Below, piece by piece: positions 55,722-63,967 of a DNA stretch of 64,000 nucleotides (within the stretch, counting starts at the first letter, position 1; the number at the start of each line of letters is the position of its first letter). A model generated the notes under the pieces. It saw nothing but the letters and a program-made list of their open reading frames with translations. It searched no databases and was not told the DNA's origin. The position numbers were made by a program, and so were the translations under genes. Source of the stretch: Aquamicrobium lusatiense (GTDB lineage: Bacteria; Pseudomonadota; Alphaproteobacteria; Rhizobiales; Rhizobiaceae). The stretch covers positions 1 through 64,000 of the forward strand of contig NZ_JACHEU010000008.1 of assembly GCF_014201615.1 (NCBI RefSeq). The letters are read 5' to 3'.

Positions 55722-55756
55722 CTCGAAGTGAAACGGATGTTTCGATTTACTTCGAG
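55722..55756. promoter_or_regulatory. Nested dyad upstream of the export operon, candidate operator
   Basis: Outer arms CTCGAAGT and ACTTCGAG, inner arms GAAAC and GTTTC around GGAT. It lies 161 bases before the HlyD ATG on the minus strand. Another hairpin, CCGCCG-CGAAC-CGGCGG, is at 55681-55697. The shape suits a TetR-type repressor site. Confidence 0.45.
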
Positions 55757-55846
55757 TCGTTAAGTCGCGGATGACGGTATCTTCAAATCCGGAGAGTGCA
55801 ACCTGTTGCTTGCTCTTTCCTTACCTGAAGGTTTAACGTGCCCGGA

Positions 55847-56170
55847 TCAGCCGACCTGTCGTGAAGCGGCAATGAGCGCGACATTCCTGTCGAACACCTG
55901 CCGCCCTTCGGCGGCGACGCTGCTGACGACCTTCTGCACGAATTCCCTGCTGCTCTTGACCGCATCGGACGGCTGCTCGGCTTCCGAAAGCTTTTTCAGA
56001 TAATCGGCCTGATACTGGAGCTGTTTGGCTGTGGTGCTGAGCACGCCACCCCAGAGGCCGACGCCGAACCGCACCTGTGCGGCTGTTGCCACGGCAAGCC
56101 AGTCGGGTCGAAACAGGGATGGAAAGCGGGCGTAATGCGTCTGCGCTTCAGTCGGTTTCCCCTCGGCCAT
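55847..56170 (-). CDS. Small phasin-like protein
   Basis: A 107-residue mostly helical protein (WLAVATAAQVRFGVGLW, AKQLQYQADYLKKLSE, SREFVQKVVSSVAAEGRQVF) resembling phasins, which coat polyhydroxyalkanoate granules. GAGGAGTGG precedes the ATG at 56170; the upstream frame to 56218 is not needed. It diverges from the TetR-phaC operon and shares its control region, which strengthens a granule role. It is short for a phasin, so the family call is moderate. Confidence 0.65.
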   Translation of the reverse strand: MAEGKPTEAQTHYARFPSLFRPDWLAVATAAQVRFGVGLWGGVLSTTAKQLQYQADYLKKLSEAEQPSDAVKSSREFVQKVVSSVAAEGRQVFDRNVALIAASRQVG

Positions 56171-56237
56171 GATCGTCCACTCCTCGCAATGATGAGAACC
56201 TTCGACCCCAGGATTCACCGAAGCGGATGAATCGTCA

Positions 56238-56261
56238 TTGATCTATGTCAACAATGTTGAC
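56238..56261. promoter_or_regulatory. FNR/FixK/Anr-type box overlapping a perfect 15-base palindrome
   Basis: TTGAT-CTAT-GTCAA (56238-56251) matches the Anr/FixK form TTGAT-N4-GTCAA. Its right arm is also the left arm of GTCAAC-AAT-GTTGAC (56247-56261). The site is about 70 bases from both the phasin and TetR start codons. An oxygen-responsive activator and a TetR repressor could compete here. Confidence 0.6.
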
Positions 56262-56321
56262 CTCCATTGCCGATAGAAGCAAGCTGTATCGCGAAAGCAT
56301 GAGGCCACGAAGAATTCCCAG

Positions 56322-57041
56322 ATGACCGTTCCCCACATAGCGCCAGTCAGAACAGCAGCCGCCAGCTCTGGCGGAAACACCCGCGAGCGCATTCTCAGGG
56401 CTGCCATGGCGCGTTTCGCGACCCAGTCTTACAGCACCACCTCGCTGCGCGATCTGGCGTCCGATGTCGGTGTGGATGTGGCCTATGTCCACCGCTGCTT
56501 CGGTTCCAAGGAAAATCTGTTCCGGGCGTCCATCCGTGCGGCCATGCGGCCGGACTGGATGTTTGCCGGCAACATTCAGGAACTCGCCGCCACCCTTGCA
56601 CGGCAGACGCTGGGCGACGAGCCGCAAAATGAAGTCCGCATGCTGGACATTGTTTTCCGATCCTTCTCCAGTCCTGATGCCTCGCAGGTGCTGCGTGAGG
56701 TGCTGATGGAAGATTTCATCGGCCCTATGATTGCCGCTCATCCGCATGTGTCGAAACGCCAGGCCGCCCTGGTGGCCGCTTTCTTTGCCGGTGTCAGCAT
56801 TCTGCATGACGTCATCGGCAGCGAACCGCTACTCGAAGGTGATGACGGCGAGACCGAACGTCTCTTCGTGCTGGCACTTGGTCAGCTGCTGGGCAACGGC
56901 CCATGTGCCACCCCTTCTTCTCCTCTATGGAAAGGTGAATCCAGTGAGTGCTCAAACATCTCCGCGGAACAAGGCGCCTGCCAGGAGCCAGACGCAGCTT
57001 CGGAAGACCAGCAAAAATGCCGTTATTCCGCGGGCGATTGA
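56322..57041 (+). CDS. TetR-family regulator
   Basis: A 239-residue protein. The helix-turn-helix covers residues about 20-65 (NTRERILRAAMARFATQS, TSLRDLASDVGVDVAYVHRC). The last 33 residues overlap the 5' end of phaC in another frame and look unlike a folded TetR domain, so natural truncation near residue 206 would probably be harmless. It is divergent from the phasin-like gene. It probably controls both sides through the palindrome at 56247. Confidence 0.85.
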   Translation: MTVPHIAPVRTAAASSGGNTRERILRAAMARFATQSYSTTSLRDLASDVGVDVAYVHRCFGSKENLFRASIRAAMRPDWMFAGNIQELAATLARQTLGDEPQNEVRMLDIVFRSFSSPDASQVLREVLMEDFIGPMIAAHPHVSKRQAALVAAFFAGVSILHDVIGSEPLLEGDDGETERLFVLALGQLLGNGPCATPSSPLWKGESSECSNISAEQGACQEPDAASEDQQKCRYSAGD

Positions 57042-58776
57042 CGAGAGCGTCTCGTCCGAAGCCTACCGTGCCATCGACCAGATGCGCGAGGCGCTGAGCG
57101 CGCATCTCACCGGGGGGCTGTCGCCGGCCTCGCTCGCTCTGGCGCTCATCGACTGGAACATCCATCTTGCCGCCGCGCCCGGCAAACGGCTTGAACTCAT
57201 TGATAAGGCCATCCGCAAATCTGCCCGGCTTTCCACCTATCTGGCAGCCGCCGCCGTCGATCCCGAAACGCCGCCCTGCATAGAGCCGCTGCCGGGAGAT
57301 TATCGTTTCAAGGCGCAGGCCTGGTCGCAGCAGCCCTTCTCGTCTTTCGCCCAGTCCTTCCTGCTCGCGCAGCAATGGTGGCACAACGCGACCCATGAGG
57401 TGCCGGGCGTAACCCCGCACCATGAGGACGTCGTGTCCTTCACGGCGCGGCAGATGCTGGATATGCTCTCGCCGTCCAACAACCCCCTGACCAATCCCGA
57501 AGTGCTGGCCAGAACTCTGGAGGCGGGCGGCACCAATTTCGTGAAGGGCTTCCAGAACTGGCTGGAAGACGCCGCCCGCACCCTATCGGGCCGGCCGCCG
57601 GTCGGGACGGAGAATTTCACGCCGGGAGAGGAAGTCGCCGCCACACCGGGCAAGGTGATTTATCGCAACCATCTGATCGAACTGATCCAGTATGAACCCG
57701 CGACGGACAAGGTTCTGGCCGAGCCGGTTCTGATCGTGCCTGCGTGGATCATGAAATACTATATTCTCGACCTGTCCCCGCACAATTCGCTGGTGCGCTA
57801 TCTGGTGGAGAAGGGCCACACGGTTTTCTGCATCTCTTGGCGCAATCCGACCGCCGATGACCGCAACCTGACCATGGACGACTATCGCAAGCTCGGCGTC
57901 ATGGCCGCGCTCGATGCCATCAATGCGATCGTGCCGGACCGTAAGATCCATGCCACAGGATATTGTCTTGGCGGCACGCTGCTTTCGATCGCAGCCGCGG
58001 CGATGGCGCAGCGCAATGATGATCGCCTTGCCTCGCTGACCCTGTTTGCCGCGCAGACCGATTTCGCGGAACCCGGCGAGCTTGCGTTGTTCATCGACCA
58101 CAGCCAGCTGCATTTCCTTGAAAGCATGATGTGGAACCGTGGCTATCTGTCTTCCGACCAGATGGCCGGAGCGTTCCAGCTTCTGCGTTCCAACGACCTG
58201 ATCTGGTCGCGCATCGTGCGCGATTACATGCTGGGCGAACGCACGACCATGAACGACCTCATGGCGTGGAACGCGGACCCCACGCGCATGCCCTATAAGA
58301 TGCATGCCGAATATCTGAAGCGGCTTTATCTCGACAACGAACTGGCCACGGCGCGCTTCATGGTTGAGGGACGCCCCGCCGCGATGCAGAACGTGCGCGT
58401 TCCGATGTTCGTCGTCGGCACCGAGCGGGACCATGTTGCTCCATGGCAATCCGTCTACAAGATCCACCAGCTCACCGATGGCGATCTTGTCTTCGTGCTG
58501 ACCAGCGGCGGCCACAATGCCGGCATCGTCAGTGAGCCCGGCCACAAGGGGCGCCGCTACCGCATTGCCGAGCGGCGCCAGCATGATCCCTATCTCGATC
58601 CGCAGGAATGGGTCGAGGCAGCTTCGGCGAAAGACGGTTCGTGGTGGCTCGAATGGTCGGACTGGCTGCTTGAGCGCTCGACGAAAGAGAGGGTCGCTCC
58701 GCCTTCAACCGGCGCCGCCGAAAAGGGCTATGCGCCTCTTGAAGACGCCCCCGGCACCTATGTCTTTCAGCGATAG
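56944..58776 (+). CDS. phaC: Poly(3-hydroxyalkanoate) synthase, class I
   Basis: A 610-residue PHA synthase. The lipase-like box GYCLGG holds Cys341, and Asp496 (ERDHVAPW) and His524 (SGGHNAG) complete the triad. Other blocks are PLLIVPAWIMKYYILDL-like VLIVPAWIMKYYILDLSP and FCISWRNP. The frame is open from 56731, but a GTG at 56944 has AAAGGTGA six bases upstream. It overlaps the TetR gene by 98 bases. It polymerises (R)-3-hydroxyacyl-CoA, which the next gene's MaoC domain could supply. Confidence 0.93.
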   Translation: MSAQTSPRNKAPARSQTQLRKTSKNAVIPRAIDESVSSEAYRAIDQMREALSAHLTGGLSPASLALALIDWNIHLAAAPGKRLELIDKAIRKSARLSTYLAAAAVDPETPPCIEPLPGDYRFKAQAWSQQPFSSFAQSFLLAQQWWHNATHEVPGVTPHHEDVVSFTARQMLDMLSPSNNPLTNPEVLARTLEAGGTNFVKGFQNWLEDAARTLSGRPPVGTENFTPGEEVAATPGKVIYRNHLIELIQYEPATDKVLAEPVLIVPAWIMKYYILDLSPHNSLVRYLVEKGHTVFCISWRNPTADDRNLTMDDYRKLGVMAALDAINAIVPDRKIHATGYCLGGTLLSIAAAAMAQRNDDRLASLTLFAAQTDFAEPGELALFIDHSQLHFLESMMWNRGYLSSDQMAGAFQLLRSNDLIWSRIVRDYMLGERTTMNDLMAWNADPTRMPYKMHAEYLKRLYLDNELATARFMVEGRPAAMQNVRVPMFVVGTERDHVAPWQSVYKIHQLTDGDLVFVLTSGGHNAGIVSEPGHKGRRYRIAERRQHDPYLDPQEWVEAASAKDGSWWLEWSDWLLERSTKERVAPPSTGAAEKGYAPLEDAPGTYVFQR

Positions 58777-58783
58777 GATGATC

Positions 58784-60190
58784 ATGCAGACCCAGCTTCT
58801 GACCAACCGCACCTTCGACCAGTTGCAGATCGGCGACAGCGCCTCCATCGTGCGGGTTGTCGGCCGTGACGACATCGAGCTGTTTGCGACGGTGTCAGGC
58901 GATGTAAACCCTGCCCATCTCGATGCCGCTTTCGCGTCCACCGACCTGTTCGGCCACATCGTTGCCCATGGCATGTGGACCGGCGCGCTGGTGTCGGCCG
59001 TGCTCGGCACCAGGCTGCCCGGCCCGGGCACCATATATCTTGGACAGGAGTTCCATTTCCTGAAGCCGGTCGCTCCCGGCGATACGGTCACCGCGACGGT
59101 GAAGGTGACGGAGAAGCGGGCCGACAAGAACATTGTTCTGCTCGATACCATCTGCACCAATCAGAAAGGCGAGGACGTGCTGTCCGGGGTCGCGACAGTG
59201 ATTGCTCCCTCCCGTTCGGTGGAATGGCAGGCGACACGGCTGCCCGATGTCTCATTGAGGCGGCACGACCGCTACGAGGCTTTCGTGCGTGAGGCCAGAA
59301 GTCTTCCCACAGTGCGTGCGGCCATCGTGCATCCCTGTTCCACGGCTGCCATTCTGGGTGCCGTGGAGGTGCGCGACGAAGGGCTTTTCGACCCCCTGCT
59401 GATCGGCCCGGAGGAAAAGATCCGGGCGGCGGCGGAAGCTGCAGGCGTCGATCTTGCCGGAATTACCATCGAAGCGGTCGAGCACAGCCACGCCGCGGCA
59501 GCCCGCGCCGTCGAACTGGCGGTGGCGGGCAAGGTTTCGGTGCTGGTCAAGGGCAGCCTGCATTCCGACGAATTGCTGGGTGCCGTGGTGGCGAAGGATT
59601 CCGGCCTGCGCACCGAGCGGCGCATCAGCCATGCGTATGGCATGGATGTGCCCGCCTATTCCAAGCCGATCATCATCACCGATGCGGCCATCAATATCCA
59701 GCCGACGCTGGAGCAGAAGCGCGACATTTGCCAGAACGCGATCGACCTTCTGCGGATACTGGGCGTCGAGACGCCGCGCGTCGCGGTTCTCGCCGCCGTG
59801 GAGACGGTGAACCCCAAGATGCAGGTCACGCTCGATGCCGCCGCGCTCACGGTTATGGCCGCGCGCGGGCAGATCACCGGCGGCAAGGTCGACGGTCCTC
59901 TGGCCTTCGACAATGCCGTAAGCATGGATGCGGCGAAGATGAAGGGCATCGTTTCCGATGTGGCCGGTCAGGCCGACATACTGCTTACGCCCGATCTGGA
60001 ATCGGGCAACATGCTTGCCAAGCAGCTTATCCATTTTGCCGGCGCGACTGCGGCCGGGCTTGTGCTTGGCGCGCGCGTGCCGATCGTGCTGACCAGCCGT
60101 TCCGATCCGCTCAGCGCGCGGATCGCCTCGGCGGCTCTCGCAAAGCTGGTTGCGGCCAGAAAGTCTCTCGCGGGGAAGCTGCCGGCATGA
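58784..60190 (+). CDS. Fusion of MaoC-type enoyl-CoA hydratase and phosphate acetyl/butyryltransferase
   Basis: A 468-residue two-domain protein. Residues 1-150 are an (R)-specific enoyl-CoA hydratase with the hydratase-2 residues Asp40 and His45 (SGDVNPAHLD) and FGHIVAHGMWTGAL. Residues about 160-465 are a PTA/PTB domain (VLVKGSLHSDELLGAVV, RRISHAYGMDVP, SGNMLAKQLIHFAGA). The first could feed phaC; the second makes acyl-phosphate from acyl-CoA. The ATG at 58784 follows AGGATG. It overlaps ackA by 4 bases. Confidence 0.93.
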   Translation: MQTQLLTNRTFDQLQIGDSASIVRVVGRDDIELFATVSGDVNPAHLDAAFASTDLFGHIVAHGMWTGALVSAVLGTRLPGPGTIYLGQEFHFLKPVAPGDTVTATVKVTEKRADKNIVLLDTICTNQKGEDVLSGVATVIAPSRSVEWQATRLPDVSLRRHDRYEAFVREARSLPTVRAAIVHPCSTAAILGAVEVRDEGLFDPLLIGPEEKIRAAAEAAGVDLAGITIEAVEHSHAAAARAVELAVAGKVSVLVKGSLHSDELLGAVVAKDSGLRTERRISHAYGMDVPAYSKPIIITDAAINIQPTLEQKRDICQNAIDLLRILGVETPRVAVLAAVETVNPKMQVTLDAAALTVMAARGQITGGKVDGPLAFDNAVSMDAAKMKGIVSDVAGQADILLTPDLESGNMLAKQLIHFAGATAAGLVLGARVPIVLTSRSDPLSARIASAALAKLVAARKSLAGKLPA

Positions 60191-61365
60191 GCCAGAAAAT
60201 GCTTGTAACCTTCAATGCCGGTTCCTCGACGGTGAAGATCGGCCTGTTCGCGCTCGATCAGGGCAAAGTCCGGCGTATCGGCAAGGGCATGATCGACTTT
60301 CGTCAGACGCCACTTCGTTTCCAGCTCTCGGAGGGGCCGGATCGGTTCGACGTGGAACTGGAAGCACAGCCGGGCGAGGAACTGGATGCCGTTCTCGGCG
60401 AAGCGTTCGAGCGCCTGTCATGGCATTATGATCTCGATGATGTCGCGGCCATCGGCCATCGCGTGGTGCATGGCGGCGACCTGTTCGACGGGCCGGTCGC
60501 TATCGATGACGAGAGCCTTACGCAGATCGGGAAACTGGTCGAGCTGGCCCCGCTGCACCAGCCGCAGGCGTTGAGGCTGATCGACGCCATTGCGCGCCTT
60601 CGACCGGGCATTCGTCAAACGGCTTCGTTCGACACGGCTTTTCATGGCACAAACGCGGATGTCGTGCGGCGTTTCGCCCTGCCGCGCGCCCTGCATGATG
60701 AAGGCATTAAGCGCTACGGCTTCCATGGCCTGTCCTACAAGTTCATCGCCGGTGAGCTGGCGCGCCGCGATGCCGGAGCTGCCGCTGGCAAGGTGGTGGC
60801 CGCCCATCTGGGCTCGGGCGCGAGCTTGTGCGGCATGGAAAACGGCGTCAGCCGCGACACCAGCATGGGCTTTTCCACGCTCGACGGCATACCCATGGCG
60901 ACGCGCTGCGGCGCGCTGGATGCGGGCGTGCTGCTCCACCTTCTGGCCGCTGGCGGGCGCAAGCTCGGCGAGGTAGAGGACATTCTCTACAATAAGTCCG
61001 GCCTGCTCGGCATTTCCGGCATCAGCGCCGACAGCCGCGTTCTGCTCGAAAGCGACCGGCCTGAGGCCCGCGAGGCCATCGAGGTGTTCACCTTCCGCAT
61101 CGCCGGCGAGATGGCACGGCTTGCCGCCACGCTTGGCGGGCTGGACGCCATCGTCTTCACCGCCGGCGTTGGCGAGCACCAGCCGGCCGTGCGCGCCGAT
61201 GTGTGCGAAAGGCTGCAATGGCTTGGCGTCGCGGTCGACCCGGAGGCCAACAAGGCCAATGCCCCGGTGATCAGCAGCGCCGGGAGCCGTGTGTCCGTCT
61301 TCGTGATTCCAACGGATGAGGAACAGGTGATCGCCGACGAAGCCCTGTCGGTCATCAGAGAGTAG
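60187..61365 (+). CDS. ackA: Acetate kinase
   Basis: A 392-residue kinase of the acetate/butyrate kinase family. Motifs are VTFNAGSSTVKIGLF at the N-terminus, GHRVVHGG, FDTAFHGTNADVV, GFHGLSYKFIAGEL, AHLGSGASLCGMENG and FTAGVGEHQPAVR. With the Pta domain it converts acetyl-phosphate and ADP to acetate and ATP. The ATG overlaps the fusion gene's stop by 4 bases; the longer upstream frame is a shadow. Last gene of the low-oxygen-type operon. Confidence 0.95.
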   Translation: MSQKMLVTFNAGSSTVKIGLFALDQGKVRRIGKGMIDFRQTPLRFQLSEGPDRFDVELEAQPGEELDAVLGEAFERLSWHYDLDDVAAIGHRVVHGGDLFDGPVAIDDESLTQIGKLVELAPLHQPQALRLIDAIARLRPGIRQTASFDTAFHGTNADVVRRFALPRALHDEGIKRYGFHGLSYKFIAGELARRDAGAAAGKVVAAHLGSGASLCGMENGVSRDTSMGFSTLDGIPMATRCGALDAGVLLHLLAAGGRKLGEVEDILYNKSGLLGISGISADSRVLLESDRPEAREAIEVFTFRIAGEMARLAATLGGLDAIVFTAGVGEHQPAVRADVCERLQWLGVAVDPEANKANAPVISSAGSRVSVFVIPTDEEQVIADEALSVIRE

Positions 61366-61459
61366 CAGGGCCGATGTTTCCCGGCATCGGCACATAACAT
61401 GGTGCCGGGTGCCGGTCTTGAAGCAATGGAAAGGCGTCAGGCCTCTTCCGCTGCGGATT

Positions 61460-61960
61460 TCAGCCGCGCGGCGGCTTCAGCTCGACGAAGCGCTTTCGGA
61501 ACCAGTCGCGCAGCATGTCCTTTTCATAGGCGAGCCGTTCGGTGGAATTGCGTGCAGAGGCGCGCCACATATAGCTGAGGTCGCTTACGGTTTCCTCGCC
61601 GCTGGCGATGATTTTGCCGTTCTGGCGAAGCGTGTAACGGATCACGAAGCGCGGCGGCGTTGTGTCCCTCAGGATACGAACATCATTGAATGTCGGCTGC
61701 CACCGCTCGTAGCGCCCGGCCAGCCGTGCATCGAGCACGGTGATTTCCAGCTTCTCGCCCGCGGTGAGATAGCGTTTGTCCAGGCGCTCGAAATGGCGGG
61801 TCAGCTCCCTGATCACGCCTTCCCGCTTCGACGCGTTGCGGAAATCTTCGTCCCGATATTTTTCCGGTTTGACAAATGTGACATTGACCGCCGCCGCTGC
61901 ACCTGCAGTGCCTAGCAGCAGGGCAGCCAGCATGGCCGTGGCGATTCTGGAGGCGCGCAT
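61460..61960 (-). CDS. Secreted DUF3016-domain protein
   Basis: A 166-residue protein with a signal peptide (MRASRIATAMLAALLLGTAG, cleavage after AAAA) and a DUF3016 core (VTFVKPEKYRDEDFRNASK, EKLEITVLDARLAGRYE, RFVIRYTLRQNGKII). The family is periplasmic and of unknown function. It is convergent with ackA and diverges from tonB. Nothing in the sequence shows a catalytic site. Confidence 0.78.
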   Translation of the reverse strand: MRASRIATAMLAALLLGTAGAAAAVNVTFVKPEKYRDEDFRNASKREGVIRELTRHFERLDKRYLTAGEKLEITVLDARLAGRYERWQPTFNDVRILRDTTPPRFVIRYTLRQNGKIIASGEETVSDLSYMWRASARNSTERLAYEKDMLRDWFRKRFVELKPPRG

Positions 61961-62065
61961 GACTTTTCCCTTACGAATGAATGTCGCTCACAACTGACAA
62001 ATAAGCGCCTGACGAACCTATTTCATCCCATATTCAAAAGAACGTCTACCGCTCACCAGAAAAAT

Positions 62066-62082
62066 ATGACACTAGAAGTCAT
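62066..62082. promoter_or_regulatory. Iron-responsive operator of RirA type upstream of tonB
   Basis: ATGAC-ACTAGAA-GTCAT contains TGA-N9-TCA, the published RirA box (IRO) of rhizobia. It is centred about 90 bases before the tonB start and would link tonB to iron status. Confidence 0.6.
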
Positions 62083-62162
62083 CTTTATGGCAGGGCGACG
62101 CTTTCGGATCGCCTCACCCTCCGAAGCGCCGGATCATGTCGCGCTGACCATGAACAGTTTTG

Positions 62163-63041
62163 ATGCCAACGGGGATGAATTCAGGGGTCCGGGGAAAAGC
62201 TGCCGGCCGGCTGCTTACGCAGAAGCCGGGTCGTTCTCGTGTGCCGGAAGCAACCGCGTTTCCGCGTTGGCTTGCATTTCTGATCTCCGTGGTCGTGCAT
62301 ATTGGCGCGGGCATGGTCCTGATTGCCTTTTCCTTTTCGGCAGATCACCCGGTTCCTGAACCCGAGCCCATGGCGATCATGGTCGAATTCGTCGCGGATC
62401 CGACCACCGAGAATGAGGAACCGCAGGAAGCCCGCAAGGGCGATCCGGAAGCGGATGCGCCGGAAGAAGCCGTTCCGGAACAAAACGATGTGGAAGAGGT
62501 AGAGGAACCCGAACCGGAAGAAGCTGTCGTGCAGCCCGAGCCCCTGCCCGACAGCATTCCCGTGCCGGCGCAGCGCCCGAGCCCTGAAACGCGAAAGGTC
62601 GAGGAAAGCGCGCCTGACAAATCGAAGGTCGAAAAGGCCAGAGGACTGGAAGACGATCCGCTGCCCGACATTCCGCAGGCGGACGAGCTGAAACTGGCCA
62701 ATGATGCCGATGCCACCCTTGCCATGGAGGCCATGCGCGGGGTCAACCGCAATGTTCAGGCCGAGCAGAAATGGCTGGGGCGTCTTGCCGCTCATCTCGA
62801 ACGGCGCAAGCGCTATCCGAAAGCGGCGCTGTCACGCCGGCAGGAGGGGCTGGTGCAGGTTCGTTTCGTCGTCGCTCCGGACGGGACGATCGTGTCACCC
62901 GAACTGGTCAGCCCGTCCGGCGTGCCGGAACTGGACGAGGAAGTGCTCGGTCTGCTGCGGCGGGCCTCGCCGGTTCCCAAGCCCCCGCCGGACGTCAACA
63001 CTTTCGTCACGGTGCCGATCAGCTTCACGATAGAGCGCTGA
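62163..63041 (+). CDS. tonB: TonB energy-transducing protein
   Basis: A 292-residue protein. One N-terminal membrane helix (WLAFLISVVVHIGAGMVLIA), a Pro/Glu-rich periplasmic spacer (EPEPMAIMVEFV, VPEQNDVEEVEEPEPEE), and the TonB C-terminal domain (RRKRYPKAALSRRQEGLVQV, PDGTIVSPELVSPSGVPELD). It passes proton-motive energy to outer-membrane receptors such as the FecIR-linked one. Start is uncertain: ATG 62163, ATG 62175 or GTG 62241. No exbB or exbD gene is in the window. Confidence 0.9.
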   Translation: MPTGMNSGVRGKAAGRLLTQKPGRSRVPEATAFPRWLAFLISVVVHIGAGMVLIAFSFSADHPVPEPEPMAIMVEFVADPTTENEEPQEARKGDPEADAPEEAVPEQNDVEEVEEPEPEEAVVQPEPLPDSIPVPAQRPSPETRKVEESAPDKSKVEKARGLEDDPLPDIPQADELKLANDADATLAMEAMRGVNRNVQAEQKWLGRLAAHLERRKRYPKAALSRRQEGLVQVRFVVAPDGTIVSPELVSPSGVPELDEEVLGLLRRASPVPKPPPDVNTFVTVPISFTIER

Positions 63042-63109
63042 TCGGGCGCGATCGGAAAAGGCCCTGCCGGGCGGGCAGGACGATCGCCAGGCAAGGTCGG
63101 TTTCGGGGT

Positions 63110-63967
63110 TCAGCCCTTATAGGTGTAAAAGCCCTCGCCGGTTGCGATGCCGAGCTTGCCCTTGTCGATGTAGTTTTCCTTCAGCCACGCGGCCAGCTTC
63201 TGATGATGCTCGTTGCCGTGCGACAGGATGTTGTAGGGCGTGGTCAGGCCGATGATGTCGTAGATCTGGAACGGCCCCATCGGGGCGCCGGTGGCGATGC
63301 GCCAGACCTTGTCCACATCGTGCGGTTCCGCATAGCCGCCGGCGGCGAGTTCGGCAGCGGCGTTCAGGAGCGGGACGAGCAGGGAGTTCAGCACATAGCC
63401 CGCCTTCTCCTTGCGCACCGGGATCGGCACCATGCCGATCTCGCCTGCAAACTCCACAAGCGTGTCGAAGACGGCCGGATCGGTGTCGGCCGTGCCCATC
63501 ACCTCCGCGGTGTTGAACTTCCAGATGCTGTTGGCGAAATGCAGGGCGAGAAACCGGTCGGGGCGGCCGGTGGAATCCTTCATGGCGCTGGGCAGGAGCG
63601 TCGAGGAGTTGGTGGCGAAGATGGTCTTCTGCGGGGCCAGTTCGCCAAGCTTCGCATAGGTCTCCTGCTTGAGGCTGAGAAGCTCGGGAATGGCCTCGAT
63701 CACCAGATCCGCATCGGCGACGGCTTCAGCAAGGTCGGCGGACAGAGAAAGGCGCGACAGCGTGGCTTCGGCCTTGCCGCCGGCCGCACCCGGCACTTCC
63801 TTCGTGTAGGTCTCGACCAGCCCGGCGAAACGCTTGCGGGCTTTTTCAAGGGCTGCCTCATTGATGTCGTATGCGGTGACATCGAAGCCGCTATAGGCTG
63901 TCTGGAAAGCGATCTGCGCACCCAGAACGCCCGTGCCGAGCACCGTTACCTTGCGGATATCTGTCAT
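63110..63967 (-). CDS. 3-Hydroxyacyl-CoA (3-hydroxybutyryl-CoA) dehydrogenase
   Basis: A 285-residue NAD-dependent enzyme. The Rossmann motif is VTVLGTGVLGAQIAFQ, the catalytic histidine lies in FLALHFANSIWK, and the substrate domain ends in KLGIATGEGFYTYKG. AAGGAG precedes the ATG at 63967. It oxidises (S)-3-hydroxyacyl-CoA in beta-oxidation or butyrate metabolism. Its length matches the short, single-function family. It is the last gene of the window and is complete. Confidence 0.92.
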   Translation of the reverse strand: MTDIRKVTVLGTGVLGAQIAFQTAYSGFDVTAYDINEAALEKARKRFAGLVETYTKEVPGAAGGKAEATLSRLSLSADLAEAVADADLVIEAIPELLSLKQETYAKLGELAPQKTIFATNSSTLLPSAMKDSTGRPDRFLALHFANSIWKFNTAEVMGTADTDPAVFDTLVEFAGEIGMVPIPVRKEKAGYVLNSLLVPLLNAAAELAAGGYAEPHDVDKVWRIATGAPMGPFQIYDIIGLTTPYNILSHGNEHHQKLAAWLKENYIDKGKLGIATGEGFYTYKG

